Shown here one piece after another: positions 38,597-47,199 of a DNA stretch of 64,000 bases. The notes below the pieces were generated by a model. That model was given only the letters and a program-made list of their open reading frames with translations. It did not search any database and had not been told where the DNA came from. This stretch comes from Marinobacter sp. 2_MG-2023 (GTDB lineage: Bacteria; Pseudomonadota; Gammaproteobacteria; Pseudomonadales; Oleiphilaceae). The stretch is taken from assembly GCF_030546935.1 (NCBI RefSeq), contig NZ_JAUOPH010000004.1, positions 620,001-684,000 on the forward strand. The letters are read 5' to 3'. The number at the start of each line of letters is the position of its first letter. The first letter of the stretch is position 1. The translations under genes were made by a program, and so were the position numbers.

Positions 38597-39304
38597 ATGA
38601 GCATGCTTGTACTAGAAGACGTCCACACTCATTACGGCAAAATTGAGGCCCTTCACGGGGTCTCGGTTGAAGTAAACAAGGGTGAAATCGTCTCGCTGAT
38701 CGGTGCCAACGGCGCCGGAAAAACGACTCTGCTGATGACTGTATGTGGAATGCCCCAAGCCAGTTCCGGACGCGTCATCCTGGAAGGTCGGGATATCACT
38801 ACCGAGCCCACTGCGCAGATCATGCGTTCAGGCCTGGCGATAGTACCTGAAGGTCGGCGCATCTTCTCTGGCCTGACGGTTGAAGAAAACCTTCACATGG
38901 GCGGGTTCTTCAACACCAAATCCGAGATCCGCAAAAGCCAGTCCCACGTTTACGAGCTGTTCCCACGCCTGAAAGAGCGTGAACACCAGCGCGCGGGCAC
39001 CATGTCAGGCGGCGAACAACAGATGCTGGCCATAGGCCGGGCGTTGATGAGTCGCCCCAACATGATCATCCTGGACGAGCCATCTCTCGGGCTGGCACCG
39101 CTTATCATCAAGCAGATCTTCGAGATTATTGGCCACCTGCGGGATGAAGGCATTACCGTGTTCCTGGTGGAGCAGAACGCTCACCAGGCGCTGCACCTTG
39201 CTGACCGGGGATATGTGCTGGAAACAGGGAAAATCCGGCTACATGATACGGGCAAAAATCTGCTGGCCAACCCGGATGTGCAAAACGCCTATCTGGGCGG
39301 CTGA
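38597..39304 (+). CDS. livF: Branched-chain amino acid ABC transporter ATPase (LivF)
   Basis: This 235-residue ATPase is the partner of LivG. Walker A is GANGAGKTT near residue 35, the signature is MSGGEQQMLAIGRAL, Walker B is MIILDEPSLGLAP, and the H-loop is VEQNAH. The LivF-typical EGRRIFSGLTVEENL segment is present. It is the last gene of livKHMGF, and a strong terminator follows 22 bp after the stop. Complete set of binding protein, two permeases and two ATPases is therefore present. Confidence 0.94.
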   Translation: MSMLVLEDVHTHYGKIEALHGVSVEVNKGEIVSLIGANGAGKTTLLMTVCGMPQASSGRVILEGRDITTEPTAQIMRSGLAIVPEGRRIFSGLTVEENLHMGGFFNTKSEIRKSQSHVYELFPRLKEREHQRAGTMSGGEQQMLAIGRALMSRPNMIILDEPSLGLAPLIIKQIFEIIGHLRDEGITVFLVEQNAHQALHLADRGYVLETGKIRLHDTGKNLLANPDVQNAYLGG

Positions 39305-39326
39305 GCAGGCTATTCTGACGCCTCTG

Positions 39327-39353
39327 AACCGGAGCTTGCTCCGGTTTTTTTAC
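39327..39353 (+). terminator. Terminator after livF
   Basis: A stem AACCGGAG/CTCCGGTT with loop CTTG is followed by a run of T, 22 bp downstream of the livF stop. Confidence 0.85.
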
Positions 39354-39449
39354 GCCCTGATTTTACCTTGAGGTCGGATGAGGGGAACAAATAGTCTGGC
39401 AAAATCAAATAGTCACAGAGGTATAGACTTGCGGTTATCAAATCTGCAC

Positions 39450-39455
39450 TATACT
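39450..39455 (+). promoter_or_regulatory. Candidate -10 box for the DUF3015 gene
   Basis: TATACT at 39450-39455 has a weak -35 candidate (ACTTGC) 17 bases upstream. It would give a leader of roughly 118 nt that contains a terminator-like hairpin (39515-39547). Confidence 0.4.
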
Positions 39456-39514
39456 TAAGGCAACGGTCTTAGTACTTGTTTCTGCGGGAATCCGTCAGGG
39501 GCCGTTCCCACGCA

Positions 39515-39547
39515 GCCAGTAACAGTGCTGGCTATGTGTTTTTTTGC
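39515..39547 (+). promoter_or_regulatory. Terminator-like hairpin in the DUF3015 gene leader
   Basis: AGCCAG and CTGGCT pair around TAACAGTG and are followed within five bases by seven T. It lies in the predicted leader, ahead of the coding start at 39580, so it could attenuate transcription. The stem has only 6 bp, so terminator strength is doubtful. Confidence 0.4.
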
Positions 39548-39579
39548 GACGACTGTAAAAATATTCAATGGAGTGGAAA

Positions 39580-40044
39580 ATGAAAAAACTGATCGCAGGT
39601 GCAATTCTTCTTGGTGCTTCTTCCATGGCTTTTGCTCAACCGGGCTGCGGCGTTGGCGCCATGATATGGAAAGGACAATCCGGCGTTGCCCCCCACGTGC
39701 TGGCGGCAACAACTAACGGTACATTCGGCAACCAGACATTTGGTATGACCTCGGGCACTCTGGGCTGCCAGACCAACGAGTCTGTTCAGTCAATGGCCAT
39801 GTACATGGACAGCAACATCGATAAAGTAGCTCGCGACATGTCTCGCGGCAACGGTGAGAACCTGGAAACACTAGCGGTTCTTTTGGGCGTTGAAGAAGCA
39901 GATCGCGGCGCGTTCCGTGAAGTTATGCAGGATAATTTCGCAACTATTTTCCCAAGCTCCGAAACCACCTCCGGTGAAGCAGTAGACGCCATTGTTGCGC
40001 TGCTGGAAAAGAATGAGTCGCTGAGCAAATACGTAGCGGCCTGA
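39580..40044 (+). CDS. DUF3015 family exported protein
   Basis: This 154-residue predicted periplasmic protein has a signal peptide at residues 1 to about 19 (MKKLIAGAILLGASSMAFA). Family-typical segments are GCGVGAMIWKGQSG near the mature start, then ATTNGTFGNQTFGMTSGTLGC. Two mature cysteines (GCGVG and LGCQ) may form a disulfide. The ATG at 39580 is preferred over one at 39568 because it directly follows GGAGTGGAAA and starts the signal peptide. The family has no known function. A DUF4105 gene follows 84 bp later. Confidence 0.75.
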   Translation: MKKLIAGAILLGASSMAFAQPGCGVGAMIWKGQSGVAPHVLAATTNGTFGNQTFGMTSGTLGCQTNESVQSMAMYMDSNIDKVARDMSRGNGENLETLAVLLGVEEADRGAFREVMQDNFATIFPSSETTSGEAVDAIVALLEKNESLSKYVAA

Positions 40045-40128
40045 TAGCTGAACTGCAGGGACGCCCGAGCGCCAAGGATGGCGCGCTTCCCCCGTTTTAC
40101 CATCTCCCACCGGAAATCGCATTTACCC

Positions 40129-41994
40129 ATGAGCAACATGCTTCGCATTGGGCCAGCTGCGCTTTGGCTCATCATCAGCTTACCTCTGCAGGCTCAGATA
40201 CAGGCGGCCGACAAACCCTTACATCTGGACCCTGCGTGGCTCACGCTCATTCACTACCAGCCTTCGCGACTTGGCGGTGGCTATACCAGCCAGGCCGATG
40301 ATCCTGGTTTTTTTCTTAGCGAAAGCGGCAAGACTTCACCGAAAGCGGAACTCGAAGCGACACTGGACGCAATCCGGCAGCCGGGGAACGGAAACGAACA
40401 CGCCAGATGCCGGTTCCCCGCAAGGGACGCCTGGCTTCGCAAACGCCTCGACCTTCCAGAAACGGCAGTGGACTGCCCCGGTTATCAGGAGTGGACGGAC
40501 ACGCTCAACACCGAAAGCGTTACCTTGGTTTTCGCGGCCTCTTACCTGAACAGCCCCTCATCAATGTTCGGACACACTTTTCTGCGGCTGGATCCACCAC
40601 AGGAAGACGAGCAAACGAACCTGCTGCTTGCCAATACGATTTCCTACGCTGCCGATGCTGCCGCCCATGACAGCGAGCTGCTCTTCGCCTACCGGGGAAT
40701 TTTCGGCGGTTACCCGGGAATTACAACCGTGCAGCCCTACTACGAAAAGATCAGGCTCTACTCAGACATTGAGCACAGGGACCTGTGGGAATACACGCTG
40801 AATCTCGATCAGCAGGAAGTGGATTTTATGCTGGCCCATGCCTGGGAGATCCGCGACCGCAATTTTGATTACTATTTTTTTGACGAAAACTGCGCCTATC
40901 GCCTGCTCGCCCTTATCGATATCGCGCGCCCTGGAAGCAACCTTCTGGATGAGGTAAGCACCCACGCCATACCATCCGACACAGTGCGCTGGGTCATCGA
41001 CAAGGATCTGGTCAGTAAAGTGCATTATCGACCGTCAGCGGCCACCTCGGTTGCGCATAACCTTTCAACGCTATCCAGCTCCCATCAGACCCTTGCGGCG
41101 GCCATAGCCAATGGCTACGTAGAGCCAGACAGTGATGAAGTGCTTGCGCTCTCCCCACAGGAGCGCGCGCATGTGCTCGACGCCACCTACGACTACGTAC
41201 GCTACCAAAGCGAGGCAGATAGCTGGCCAAGGGAAGTGGCAGCCCCACTCTCCCACAGCCTGCTGCGTGAACGCAGTAAAATCGATGGTGTTGCGCCACT
41301 CGAAGAACCACCCGAGCCGGAGGTACGTGACGACCAGGGCCACGATACCTTCCGCATCAGTCTGGGTGCCGGACAACTTGCCCATCGTGAGTTTACCCAG
41401 CTCACGTTTCGGCCGGCTTATCACGATATTCTCGATCCACCTGCCGGTTACCGCAGCGGCGCCCAGCTACAATTCTTACGAGTGGATGCACGCTATTACA
41501 CCGATAACGACGAACTGCAACTGGAACAGCTCACCGCCGTGGAAATCCGCTCCCTGAGCCCCCGAAACGCGTTCTTCTCACCCTTGTCGTGGCAAGTGGG
41601 CTTTGGTGGCCGCCGCACCGATACCGGAGAAAAAAGAGTTCTGGCGCCCTATCTGGAAGGTGGCGCAGGGGGTAGCTGGAGTCTTGGCCAACAAACCCAG
41701 GCATTTGCCATTGCGACGGCAGACCTGGAAATCGACGACGACCTGAGCCGTGGCTATGATGCTGCGCCGGGTGCAGACATTGGCCTGCTGCACCAAAACA
41801 ACCGCTTCAGCCTGACAGCGGGCGCAAAAACCAAAGCATGGATCGTTAGCAGCCAGCACCGGCAAGACCAGGTGTACGTCAAAGGAAACTGGCATATCGG
41901 CCGTGAATTCAGCCTGTTTGCGGAATTCACCCGGGAAGACCACTACGACAGGTACCAGAGCACATGGCAAGCCGGACTGCACGCTTACTTTTGA
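40129..41994 (+). CDS. DUF4105 (Lnb N-terminal periplasmic domain) envelope protein
   Basis: This 621-residue exported protein carries the DUF4105 domain in its central part, recognisable by VTLVFAASYLNSPSSMFGHT and the cysteine-containing FFDENCAYRLLALIDIARP. A signal peptide lies at the N-terminus (LRIGPAALWLIISLPLQAQ). The last 200 residues are beta-rich, alternate polar and aromatic residues, and end in WQAGLHAYF, suggesting an outer-membrane barrel. The start at 40129 is uncertain, as no strong ribosome site is visible; 40078 and 40138 are alternatives. A lipoprotein hydrolase gene starts 2 bp after the stop, suggesting one transcription unit. Function unknown. Confidence 0.7.
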   Translation: MSNMLRIGPAALWLIISLPLQAQIQAADKPLHLDPAWLTLIHYQPSRLGGGYTSQADDPGFFLSESGKTSPKAELEATLDAIRQPGNGNEHARCRFPARDAWLRKRLDLPETAVDCPGYQEWTDTLNTESVTLVFAASYLNSPSSMFGHTFLRLDPPQEDEQTNLLLANTISYAADAAAHDSELLFAYRGIFGGYPGITTVQPYYEKIRLYSDIEHRDLWEYTLNLDQQEVDFMLAHAWEIRDRNFDYYFFDENCAYRLLALIDIARPGSNLLDEVSTHAIPSDTVRWVIDKDLVSKVHYRPSAATSVAHNLSTLSSSHQTLAAAIANGYVEPDSDEVLALSPQERAHVLDATYDYVRYQSEADSWPREVAAPLSHSLLRERSKIDGVAPLEEPPEPEVRDDQGHDTFRISLGAGQLAHREFTQLTFRPAYHDILDPPAGYRSGAQLQFLRVDARYYTDNDELQLEQLTAVEIRSLSPRNAFFSPLSWQVGFGGRRTDTGEKRVLAPYLEGGAGGSWSLGQQTQAFAIATADLEIDDDLSRGYDAAPGADIGLLHQNNRFSLTAGAKTKAWIVSSQHRQDQVYVKGNWHIGREFSLFAEFTREDHYDRYQSTWQAGLHAYF

Positions 41995-41996
41995 GA

Positions 41997-42842
41997 ATGC
42001 CGAAGCTGAAAACACCTCTGCTGAGTCTGTTTCTTGCGGCCGTTGCGCTATCGCAAAACGGCTGCAGCAGCCTGTTCTTCTTTCCTGACAAAACCACCTA
42101 CATAACGCCAGACCGCCTCAACCTGACTTACGAAAATATATACCTCGACACGGCCGACGGCGAAACTCTCCACGGCTGGTGGCTGCCTGCTGAAAACGAT
42201 GCGCTGGGCACCGTCTACTTCCTCCATGGCAACGCCCAGAACATCAGTAGCCACCTGCTCAACGTATCCTGGTTGCCCGCAGAGGGCTACAACGTCTTCA
42301 CCATCGACTATCGGGGTTACGGCAACTCCACCGGCGCACCGGACATAGAAGGCGCCCTTCACGATTCTGAAACCGGCCTACGCTGGCTGGTACAACAACC
42401 TGCCACCGATAACGCCCCGGTCTTCCTTCTGGGCCAAAGCCTGGGCGGCGCACTGGGGCTCACTCTCGCCAGCGAATGGATACAAAGGAATGAAACGCCG
42501 GCGCTAAACGGCGTCATCCTCGATGGGACCTTCTCCGGCTTCCGGGGCATAGCGAAAGAAAAGCTCTCGGAGTTCTGGCTCACCTGGCCCCTACAGGTAC
42601 CCCTGAGCTGGACTATTCCCGACGAGTACGAAGGCGTCGACCAGGTCGCCAATATCAGCCCAGTACCTGTCATGATCATTCACAGCGTCCGCGACGGAAT
42701 TATCCCCTTTAATAACGGCCAGGCGCTCTATGAGGCGGCAGATGAACCCAAGCAATTCCTGCAGACAGACACACCCCACACGGCTACGTTCATAATTCCT
42801 GCGTATAGAGAGGCAGTGCTGGAGTTTCTAAAAGCCGAGTAG
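41997..42842 (+). CDS. Alpha/beta hydrolase lipoprotein
   Basis: This 281-residue predicted lipoprotein has a signal segment ending in LSQNGCSS, with the cysteine near residue 23. The alpha/beta hydrolase fold is clear: the strand and oxyanion region VYFLHGNAQNISSH near residue 75, the nucleophile elbow LLGQSLGGALG (GxSxG), an acid in IHSVRDGIIPF, and the histidine in DTPHTATF. It belongs to the BEM46/serine aminopeptidase-like group. It starts 2 bp after the DUF4105 gene. Its substrate is not known; an envelope esterase or peptidase is plausible. Confidence 0.82.
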   Translation: MPKLKTPLLSLFLAAVALSQNGCSSLFFFPDKTTYITPDRLNLTYENIYLDTADGETLHGWWLPAENDALGTVYFLHGNAQNISSHLLNVSWLPAEGYNVFTIDYRGYGNSTGAPDIEGALHDSETGLRWLVQQPATDNAPVFLLGQSLGGALGLTLASEWIQRNETPALNGVILDGTFSGFRGIAKEKLSEFWLTWPLQVPLSWTIPDEYEGVDQVANISPVPVMIIHSVRDGIIPFNNGQALYEAADEPKQFLQTDTPHTATFIIPAYREAVLEFLKAE

Positions 42843-42898
42843 CTATGTCACCAAGGCCGTTCAGGTAAATCTTTGGAACAGTTAACTCGAATGCGTAA

Positions 42899-43008
42899 GC
42901 GTTAGTCGGGAGGGCCGCTTCAAAACTGTAGAGGGCCAAGGATGGCCCGAAACAAGCCCACATGGACGTGCTCGTAGCGTGTTTTGAAGCGGCCCTCCCG
43001 ACTAACGC
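42899..43008 (+). ncRNA. TwoAYGGAY-like structured element, copy 3
   Basis: A perfect 28-bp outer stem (42899-42926 with 42981-43008) encloses two hairpins on the + strand. The first is GGGCC/GGCCC with loop AAGGAT; the second is CAC/GTG with loop ATGGAC, flanked by the conserved CAAGC and CTCGTAGCG. The outer stem has no similarity to that of copy 1, though both are exactly 28 bp. It lies between the convergent hydrolase and pnp genes, just before a bidirectional terminator. Confidence 0.72.
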
Positions 43009-43027
43009 CACCGCCCAAGCAAAAAAC

Positions 43028-43065
43028 AAAAAACCCGCCAATCCAAAGGAAAGGCGGGTTTTTTT
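43028..43065. terminator. Bidirectional terminator between hydrolase and pnp genes
   Basis: AAAAAACCCGCC pairs with GGCGGGTTTTTT. T-tracts exist on both strands, so it can end the hydrolase transcript and the pnp transcript. Confidence 0.9.
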
Positions 43066-43079
43066 GTAGCTGCTAACTA

Positions 43080-45200
43080 TCAGTCAGAAAAGTCAGTCGG
43101 CTGCTCGCCTTCTTTGACTTCCTTCATGGACAGCTTCACACGACCACGGTTGTCCACATCCAGAACCTTGACCAGAACTTCCTGACCTTCGCTGAGCTCG
43201 TCAGTCACATTCTCGATCCGGCGATCAGAGATCTGGGAAATGTGCACCAGACCATCCTTGCCAGGCAGGATGTTAACAAAGGCACCAAAGTCCACAATGC
43301 GCTCAACGCGACCCTTGTAGATAGCACCCACTTCAATCTCTGCAGTGATTTCCTTAACCCGGTTAACCGCCGCCTGGGCCGCTTCCTGGTTGTCTGCATA
43401 GATCTTCACGTTTCCGTCGTCATCCAGATCAATGGAAGCACCGGTCTCGTCACAGATAGAACGGATCATGGAACCGCCCTTACCGATCACGTCACGGATC
43501 TTCTCAGGGTTGATCTTGATAGCAGTGATGCTCGGTGCGCGCGGAGAAAGCTCGGTGCGCGATACAGAGATAACCTTGTTCATCTCTTCCAGAATATGCT
43601 GACGCGCCGCGTAAGCCTGCTCCAGAGCGAGCTCCATGATCTCGTCGGTAATACCCTGGATTTTGATATCCATCTGCAGGGCAGTTACGCCGTCTTTGGT
43701 ACCCGCAACCTTGAAGTCCATGTCACCAAGGTGATCTTCATCACCCAGGATGTCAGTCAGAATGGCGAACTTGTCACCTTCCTTGACCAGACCCATAGCA
43801 ATACCGGCTACCGGGGCTTTCAAAGGAACACCCGCGTCCATCAGTGCGAGGCTTGAACCACAAACCGATGCCATAGAGCTGGAGCCGTTGGACTCAGTAA
43901 TTTCGGAAACCGCACGAATGGCATACGGGAACTCTTCCAGGGTCGGCATAACCGCCATCACGCCGCGCTTCGCCAGACGACCGTGGCCGACTTCACGACG
44001 GCCAGGTGTGCCAACACGACCAGCTTCACCAACAGAATACGGAGGGAAGTTGTAGTGGAACAGGAAAGGATCTTTACGCTCACCTTCCAGTGCGTCAATA
44101 GTCTGTACGTCGCGGGAAGTGCCCAGAGTCGTGGTAACGATGGCCTGAGTTTCGCCACGGGTAAACAGCGCAGAACCGTGAACACTTGGCAGAATGCCAA
44201 CTTCGATCTCGATCGGACGTACTGTTTTGTTGTCACGGCCATCGATACGCGGCTTGCCATCGATAACCTGCTGGCGAACGACTGACTTCTCGATTTTCGC
44301 GAAGTTTTTCTTAACATCATCTGCGGAAGGTTGGCCTTCCTCTTCGCCGGCAAGCTTTTCTACTGCAGCAGTCTTGATTTCACCAAGACGCTCGTAGCGA
44401 GCCATTTTGTCACGAATGCCATAAGCTTCTTCGATCGCGCCTGCGAACTCAGATTTAATCGCATCCAGCAGTTCAGTGTTTTCAACAGCTGGTTGCCACT
44501 CTCTACGGGGCTTGCCATTTTCAGCAGCAAATTCCTTGATCGCTGTAACCGCAGCCTGCATTTCCTGGTGCGCGAACAGCACGCCACCGAGCATCTGGTC
44601 TTCTGTCAGGCCTTTGGCTTCGGATTCAACCATCAGAACGGCTTCGTCAGTACCTGCAACGACCATGTCCAGCAGAGAAGTCTTCAGCTCTTCAAAGCTC
44701 GGGTTTACAAAGTAACCCTTCTCATTGGTGTAACCTACACGACAGGCGCCAATAGGGCCGTCAAAAGGAATACCGGAGATTGCCAGGGCGGCAGAAGCGG
44801 CCAGCATGGCAGCGATATCAGGATCCTGCTGCTTGCTGGACGACATAACCGTACAGATAACCTGAGTCTCGTTCATATAACCGCTCGGGAACAGCGGGCG
44901 AATCGGACGGTCGATCAGACGGGATGTCAGTGTTTCTTTCTCGGAAGGACGGCCTTCGCGCTTGAAGAACCCACCCGGGATTTTGCCAACGGCATAGGTT
45001 TTTTCGAAATAGTTAACAGTCAGCGGGAAGAAAGGCTGGCCCGGCTTGGCTTCTTTAGCACCGACAACGGTACCCAGAACCGAGATGTCACCGATGGTGA
45101 CGAGAACGGAACCTGAGGCCTGACGGGCAATACGACCCGTTTCCAGAGTGACGGTTTCGCCACCCATCTCAAATGATTTTTTACGCGGTTGCAGATCCAC
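43080..45200 (-). CDS. pnp: Polynucleotide phosphorylase
   Basis: This 706-residue 3'-5' exoribonuclease is a component of the RNA degradosome. The start ([20 protein letters not shown]) leads into the first RNase PH domain, followed by a helical linker and the second RNase PH domain ([20 protein letters not shown]). The C-terminal KH domain ([16 protein letters not shown]) and S1 domain ([19 protein letters not shown]) bind RNA. The length is close to E. coli PNPase (711). It is downstream of rpsO with 303 bp between, containing an rpsO terminator and a long leader duplex typical of RNase III-controlled autoregulation. A bidirectional terminator follows the gene. Confidence 0.97.
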   Translation of the reverse strand: MDLQPRKKSFEMGGETVTLETGRIARQASGSVLVTIGDISVLGTVVGAKEAKPGQPFFPLTVNYFEKTYAVGKIPGGFFKREGRPSEKETLTSRLIDRPIRPLFPSGYMNETQVICTVMSSSKQQDPDIAAMLAASAALAISGIPFDGPIGACRVGYTNEKGYFVNPSFEELKTSLLDMVVAGTDEAVLMVESEAKGLTEDQMLGGVLFAHQEMQAAVTAIKEFAAENGKPRREWQPAVENTELLDAIKSEFAGAIEEAYGIRDKMARYERLGEIKTAAVEKLAGEEEGQPSADDVKKNFAKIEKSVVRQQVIDGKPRIDGRDNKTVRPIEIEVGILPSVHGSALFTRGETQAIVTTTLGTSRDVQTIDALEGERKDPFLFHYNFPPYSVGEAGRVGTPGRREVGHGRLAKRGVMAVMPTLEEFPYAIRAVSEITESNGSSSMASVCGSSLALMDAGVPLKAPVAGIAMGLVKEGDKFAILTDILGDEDHLGDMDFKVAGTKDGVTALQMDIKIQGITDEIMELALEQAYAARQHILEEMNKVISVSRTELSPRAPSITAIKINPEKIRDVIGKGGSMIRSICDETGASIDLDDDGNVKIYADNQEAAQAAVNRVKEITAEIEVGAIYKGRVERIVDFGAFVNILPGKDGLVHISQISDRRIENVTDELSEGQEVLVKVLDVDNRGRVKLSMKEVKEGEQPTDFSD

Positions 45201-45270
45201 AACGAACTCCTGCGTTATCTGGTCAGAATGATTGAAGTGTGACTCTGAAAATACTCTGCCTGAAAGCTAA

Positions 45271-45343
45271 CAGGCTGTTGCAAAACCCCGGCCAGGTAAT
45301 CGGTACGCTGAGATCACGTACCGCCCGGGCTTTCAACAACCTG
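45271..45343 (-). promoter_or_regulatory. Long leader duplex upstream of pnp
   Basis: On the minus strand, an imperfect stem about 30 bp long pairs CAGGTTGTTG with CAACAGCCTG, CCCGGG with CCGGG-like bases, and GGTACG with CGTACC at the tip. It lies 71-143 bases before the pnp start. In E. coli a stem at this place is cut by RNase III and used by PNPase for autoregulation; the same role is inferred here. Confidence 0.6.
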
Positions 45344-45410
45344 CTATCAATTTCAGCTTCCCAATACGACAGACAATTCCGGAATCACTAAAATACTCAA
45401 TGCGGTGATG

Positions 45411-45449
45411 AAAAACACAACCGGCAGGCCCCCTGAGGAACCCGCCGGC
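45411..45449 (-). terminator. Terminator between rpsO and pnp
   Basis: On the minus strand a G-C-rich stem (GCCGG... partner CCGGC) with an inner GGG/CCC segment is followed by GTGTTTTTC. It lies about 55 bases after the rpsO stop and would let only part of the transcripts reach pnp. Confidence 0.65.
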
Positions 45450-45454
45450 CGGTA

Positions 45455-45482
45455 GCTGCCTCCGGAACAATACCGGAGCAGC
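45455..45482 (-). promoter_or_regulatory. Hairpin directly after rpsO
   Basis: GCTGC/GCAGC and TCCGG/CCGGA make a 10-bp stem with one bulged base and a 7-base loop, 21 bases after the rpsO stop codon. It may protect the rpsO message end. Confidence 0.5.
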
Positions 45483-45503
45483 CGTCAGGTCGTAAGACCG
45501 GAT

Positions 45504-45773
45504 TTAGCGACGCAGTCCCAGGCGCTTGATCAGCTCCAGGTAACGGTCACCATTTTTCTTACGAAGGTAGTCCAGCAGCTTACGACGCTGGTTAACCATG
45601 CGAATCAGGCCACGGCGGGAATGGTGATCCTGCTTGTTAGCCTTGAAATGATCCTGCAGCTTGTTGATGTTGGCGCTCAGCAGTGCAACCTGCACTTCCG
45701 GGGAACCAGTATCACCATCAGCTTGCTGATAATCTTGAACGATCTGTGCTTTTTCATTGGCAGAAAGTGCCAT
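45504..45773 (-). CDS. rpsO: 30S ribosomal protein S15
   Basis: This 89-residue ribosomal protein binds the central domain of 16S rRNA. It shows the family's signature segments [18 protein letters not shown], then the KDHHSRRGL motif (here [20 protein letters not shown]) and the C-terminal [14 protein letters not shown]. The length is identical to E. coli S15. It lies between truB and pnp, as in many gammaproteobacteria, with hairpins and a terminator downstream separating it from pnp. Confidence 0.98.
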   Translation of the reverse strand: MALSANEKAQIVQDYQQADGDTGSPEVQVALLSANINKLQDHFKANKQDHHSRRGLIRMVNQRRKLLDYLRKKNGDRYLELIKRLGLRR

Positions 45774-45850
45774 AACTCACCTCATGTTTGCGATGCTGTT
45801 AAATCCGGCCGAACCGCGCATCTCTACAGCCCGGCTAAACAACGGTCTAC

Positions 45851-46780
45851 TTAACGCTTACCGTTGTCACTTACCAGCCGGCGGGGCACCAGTTTGGTTT
45901 CCTCGCCTTCCGGCAATGCTTCTGCAAGCCCTACAAAACCTTCATTGCCATATATGCGCAAAAAGCCTTCGTAAGCTCGACCCGGTATTCTAACCGGTTG
46001 TCCGTTCAATATCGACACCAACGACTGGCCCGACAAGCGGTGCTCAGGGAACATCGAGAGCGCGGCATCAGGCGCAACCAGAAGGCCGTCGAGACTTTCT
46101 CCACGTTCGCGCATGGCCTCCAGGTCAGGCACTGCATGGGCATCTGAGAGCGTGAACCCGGCCGCCAAAGTACGTCTCAGTGCGATAACGTGAGCACCGC
46201 AACCCAGAACTTCGCCGATGTCTTCGACGAGTGAGCGAATGTACGTACCCTTGGTGCACTTAACTGCGATATCCATTTCGTTCTCACGCACATCAAGAAG
46301 TCGGAGTTCGTAAATGGTTACCGGGCGCGCCGGGCGTTCCACTTCAATGCCTTCACGGGCATATTCGTAGAGCGGGCGACCATTGTGTTTGAGTGCGGAA
46401 TACATGGAGGGAACTTGCTGGATATTGCCACGAAACTGCTCGAGCACCGGTTCAAGCACTTCCGGCGACAAGTCTGTTGGCACAGGCTTGGTAGCAACGA
46501 CTGCGCCCTCGCTGTCACCCGTCTCCGTGCGTTCGCCAAGGCGTGCGGTGGCAATATAGGCTTTGTCGCTGTCCAGCATCATCTGCGAAAACTTCGTAGC
46601 TTCGCCGAAGCACAGGGGCAGTACGCCGGTCGCAAGCGGATCAAGTGCGCCAGTATGGCCAGCCTTTGCGGCACCATAAAGACGCTTGACCTCCTGAAGG
46701 ATACCGTTAGAGGTAATACCCGGCGGCTTGTCTATTACCAGAATGCCACTAACATCACGGCCTTTACGTCTGCGACTCAA
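45851..46780 (-). CDS. truB: tRNA pseudouridine-55 synthase
   Basis: This 309-residue enzyme converts U55 of tRNAs to pseudouridine. The start region [20 protein letters not shown] and the catalytic segment [20 protein letters not shown] (catalytic aspartate in LDPLA, near residue 48) are diagnostic. The initiation codon is TTG: it directly precedes the conserved SRRRKGRD segment, and no ATG fits. The TTG overlaps the rbfA stop (TTGA), so translation is coupled. A C-terminal PUA-like domain of about 60 residues is present. Confidence 0.96.
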   Translation of the reverse strand: MSRRRKGRDVSGILVIDKPPGITSNGILQEVKRLYGAAKAGHTGALDPLATGVLPLCFGEATKFSQMMLDSDKAYIATARLGERTETGDSEGAVVATKPVPTDLSPEVLEPVLEQFRGNIQQVPSMYSALKHNGRPLYEYAREGIEVERPARPVTIYELRLLDVRENEMDIAVKCTKGTYIRSLVEDIGEVLGCGAHVIALRRTLAAGFTLSDAHAVPDLEAMRERGESLDGLLVAPDAALSMFPEHRLSGQSLVSILNGQPVRIPGRAYEGFLRIYGNEGFVGLAEALPEGEETKLVPRRLVSDNGKR

Positions 46781-47199
46781 GCGTTGGACTCCGGATCATT
46801 CTGGCTCTGGTCTTCCGATTCAACGGCCGGCTTATCGCCAACTGCTTCACGGATCAGACTATCCATTCTACGGCTGTAGCCTTGCAGGGCATCAAAGTGG
46901 AACCGAAGCTGCGGAATAACCCGCAACTTCATGGCTCTACCCACCTGGCCACGAAGAAACCCTGCTGCTCTGTTCAGCACCGAAATCGAATCCTTGACCT
47001 CGGGAGACTCTGCAGTGAGCTCCTCAGTGGTCAACAGTGAGACATAGATATCGGCGTAGCCAAGGTCACGACTGACCTTGACTGCGTTAACCGTTACCAT
47101 GCCTAACCGCGGATCCTTTACTTCGCGCTGAATCAGCTGGGCAAGCTCACGCTGCATCTGATCGCCAATGCGATCAATACGACTGAACTCTCTAGGCAT
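46777..47199 (-). CDS. rbfA: 30S ribosome-binding factor A
   Basis: This 140-residue small-subunit maturation factor has a KH-like fold. The N-terminal [19 protein letters not shown] and [15 protein letters not shown] are family-typical, and the final segment ([17 protein letters not shown]) is followed by an acidic tail of about 20 residues. It overlaps infB by one base (TGATG) and truB by four. This compact arrangement suggests coupled translation of initiation and maturation factors. Confidence 0.95.
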   Translation of the reverse strand: MPREFSRIDRIGDQMQRELAQLIQREVKDPRLGMVTVNAVKVSRDLGYADIYVSLLTTEELTAESPEVKDSISVLNRAAGFLRGQVGRAMKLRVIPQLRFHFDALQGYSRRMDSLIREAVGDKPAVESEDQSQNDPESNA

